Part shown: positions 62,724 to 64,000 of the stretch, in pieces | Position numbering within the stretch: position 1 is the first letter of the stretch | Layout of the letters: each line of letters starts with the position of its first letter | Assembly (NCBI RefSeq): GCF_011039275.1 | Contig: NZ_JAAKGB010000001.1 | Location: 1,860,001-1,924,000 of the forward strand | Origin: Streptococcus hyointestinalis | GTDB taxonomy: Bacteria > Bacillota > Bacilli > Lactobacillales > Streptococcaceae | DNA: 64,000 nucleotides | Direction: 5' to 3' | The notes under the pieces: generated by a model | Database searches by the model: none | Told to the model about the DNA's origin: nothing | Seen by the model: only the letters and a program-made list of their open reading frames with translations | Program-made: the position numbers and the translations under genes

Positions 62724-64000
62724 TTAGTTTTGTTTTTTACGACGGATTCCAATTAAGCCTGCTCCACTGAGGAAAAGACCTGCTAAGATAGCTAGGAACG
62801 AGTCATTTTCTCCAGTCGTTGGGAGCGCTGCTTGTTTAGCCACTGGTGCTTGAGCTTGTGGTTTAGCTGGTGTTGGCGTTTCAGGTGATGGAGTCGTTGT
62901 CATCTTGTAATAGTGAACCTCTACCTCAATTGGTGCAGGGGCTTCTGGTGCCTCTGGTGCTGTTACTGTTGCTTTTTGAACTGTCACAGCAATTGGTTTT
63001 GGTGCTTCTGGTGCTGCTGGAGCATTAACCGTCGCTTTAGTTGCGGTAAGCTCTGGTTTCTTAGGCTCTTTTGGCTTTTCACTGGCTACCCCAAAGATAC
63101 CCCCAACAATTGAAGTATTCTTACCATCCACGGAGTGAACAACTGTAAAATCTTGTTTCTTAGCAGTGTCAAAAGTCCATCCCACACCGTTAGAATCTAG
63201 GACACCTGCAGAGGCTTGGGACTTATCCCCTGCGCCAGAACTGTAAGTGGTCCCTGAACCTGTGACATTCTTTCCGGTTTCAATAGCGGCACCATCCAGT
63301 CCAGAAACATTGATGGTTTGTTTGTTATCGATGTCGTTGAAGGTCACCACAGAGACATCGTTAGAAGTAACTGCTTGCACTTTGTAAGCATAGACGTAGT
63401 TAAGGATACGTCCTCCGATGCCAGAACCGCTACCGGATGCAGACTCACCAGCGCCTCCTTGAGCAGCTCCGCTATAGAGGGCAAAGACAGACCAAGCGAT
63501 GCCACCATTATCGTCACCCCAGATAGCCACATAGGTTCCTGTATTGTAAGGGCTATTGATTTCTGAGAAGGTCAAGGTCACATCCCCATTAGTCGTGTTC
63601 TTGACAAGGATAGTACCTGTCCCATCAATTTTAAAGATGTTCTCGAAGTTGGCATCTGTATTTTGGTCTAGATTATTACCTTGTGTCGCATACATGGCTG
63701 CCGCTTTAAGACTGCCATCCGCAAAGCTAACCACATTCTCAGCACCTGTCATCTTAGTAGCACCAGGACCGGCTTCTAAGATAACACCATTTTGCCATTT
63801 AAGACCTGTGTTTGTGCCAATACCTTTTTGATAATCGGCAAGAGCTGCCGCATAAGCATCAATTTGTTTTTTCATATCAGACGTTGAGAAATTCATAGCA
63901 TCTGCAGCTGCTTTGACGGCTGCCGTATAGAGTTTGAGATTCTCAGCCATCGCTGCTCGTAGAGCGTCTCCTGTCAAACCTTTAAGATTTTTGTAACTTG
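62724..64000 (-). CDS. LPXTG surface adhesin, GbpC/Spa-like (partial, N-terminus outside window)
   Basis: About 425 C-terminal residues are visible; the frame stays open to the window edge. A beta-rich region (VSFADGSLKAAAMYATQGNN, then GTYVAIWGDDNGGIAWSVFA) resembles GbpC/antigen I/II adhesive domains. It is followed by Pro/Ala repeats with the doubled unit KATVNAPAAPEAPKP / KATVTAPEAPEAPAP, and a sortase signal LPTTGENDSF, hydrophobic stretch and RRKKQN tail. PrgB-like adhesins on ICEs promote mating-pair contact; that role is inferred. Confidence 0.85.
   Translation of the reverse strand, partial: SYKNLKGLTGDALRAAMAENLKLYTAAVKAAADAMNFSTSDMKKQIDAYAAALADYQKGIGTNTGLKWQNGVILEAGPGATKMTGAENVVSFADGSLKAAAMYATQGNNLDQNTDANFENIFKIDGTGTILVKNTTNGDVTLTFSEINSPYNTGTYVAIWGDDNGGIAWSVFALYSGAAQGGAGESASGSGSGIGGRILNYVYAYKVQAVTSNDVSVVTFNDIDNKQTINVSGLDGAAIETGKNVTGSGTTYSSGAGDKSQASAGVLDSNGVGWTFDTAKKQDFTVVHSVDGKNTSIVGGIFGVASEKPKEPKKPELTATKATVNAPAAPEAPKPIAVTVQKATVTAPEAPEAPAPIEVEVHYYKMTTTPSPETPTPAKPQAQAPVAKQAALPTTGENDSFLAILAGLFLSGAGLIGIRRKKQN

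Larger units (their letters stand above)
44368..64000 (-). mobile_element. integrative conjugative element, Tn5252/ICESa2603-type transfer region (partial)
   Basis: All genes here lie on the minus strand and include relaxase, MobC, coupling protein VirD4, VirB4, PrgI, a VirB6-like protein, Maff2 and a wall hydrolase, in the order seen in Tn5252-like elements. No integrase, excisionase, replication gene or att site is in the window, so at least one end is outside; the left end may be near the transposase at 43-44 kb. Confidence 0.85.

Overview
This window is chromosomal DNA from a low-GC Firmicute, almost certainly a Streptococcus. Evidence: the efp-asp23-nusB cluster, a RocS-like chromosome-segregation protein, scrKABR sucrose genes, a lac PTS operon, two CiaR-type small RNA genes, a BOX-like repeat and a Tn5252/ICESa2603-type conjugation module. 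The galactanase-linked lac operon would suit the bovis/equinus group, but that species guess is weak. No rRNA, tRNA or CRISPR array was seen.

Layout. 1-7.6 kb: an acyl-CoA dehydratase activase-like gene (cut by the window edge), a divergent TetR regulator, a HAD hydrolase with a MazG-like tail, a PrsW-like membrane protease and an asparaginase. 7.6-13.2 kb: sucrose uptake and cleavage (scrK, scrA, scrB, scrR) with LacI-type operators in the scrA/scrB gap. 13.2-19.7 kb: nusB, asp23-like, efp, comEB, an Xaa-Pro peptidase, a compact type I toxin-antitoxin locus that standard gene calling would miss, and uvrA. 19.9-24 kb: corA, a DUF1129 protein and a P-type ATPase that appears to be leaderless. 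24-32.4 kb: two near-identical CiaR-controlled small RNAs about 7 kb apart, bracketing a marR-osmoprotectant ABC operon, a DinB-like protein, a methionine synthase-like gene with a MET-box, and a PadR/DUF1700/DUF4097 operon. 32.5-36.3 kb: ybaB, a membrane-anchored MerR regulator with a zinc ribbon, a DnaQ-type exonuclease, rocS and a flavoprotein. 36.3-42.6 kb: lacT-lacG-lacF-lacE-endogalactanase under a RAT/terminator switch, which looks like a galactan-utilisation operon.

42.7-64 kb is accessory DNA: a candidate small RNA, an ISLre2-type transposase, then part of an integrative conjugative element entirely on the minus strand. It carries a MOBP relaxase, MobC and a likely oriT, a TOPRIM/zincin protein, the VirD4 coupling protein, a bifunctional wall hydrolase, VirB4, PrgI, VirB6-like and Maff2 proteins, and the C-terminal part of an LPXTG adhesin at the window end. 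Two small membrane proteins with their own promoter sit between the VirB6-like gene and prgI. No integrase or attachment site lies in the window, so the element is incomplete here.

The best candidates for less-described biology are the type I toxin-antitoxin locus, the csRNA pair with predicted pairing to the adjacent marR mRNA, the structured RNA at 42.8 kb, the membrane MerR with its 19-bp-spacer promoter and folded leader, and the calcium-binding-like motif inside a conjugation TOPRIM protein.
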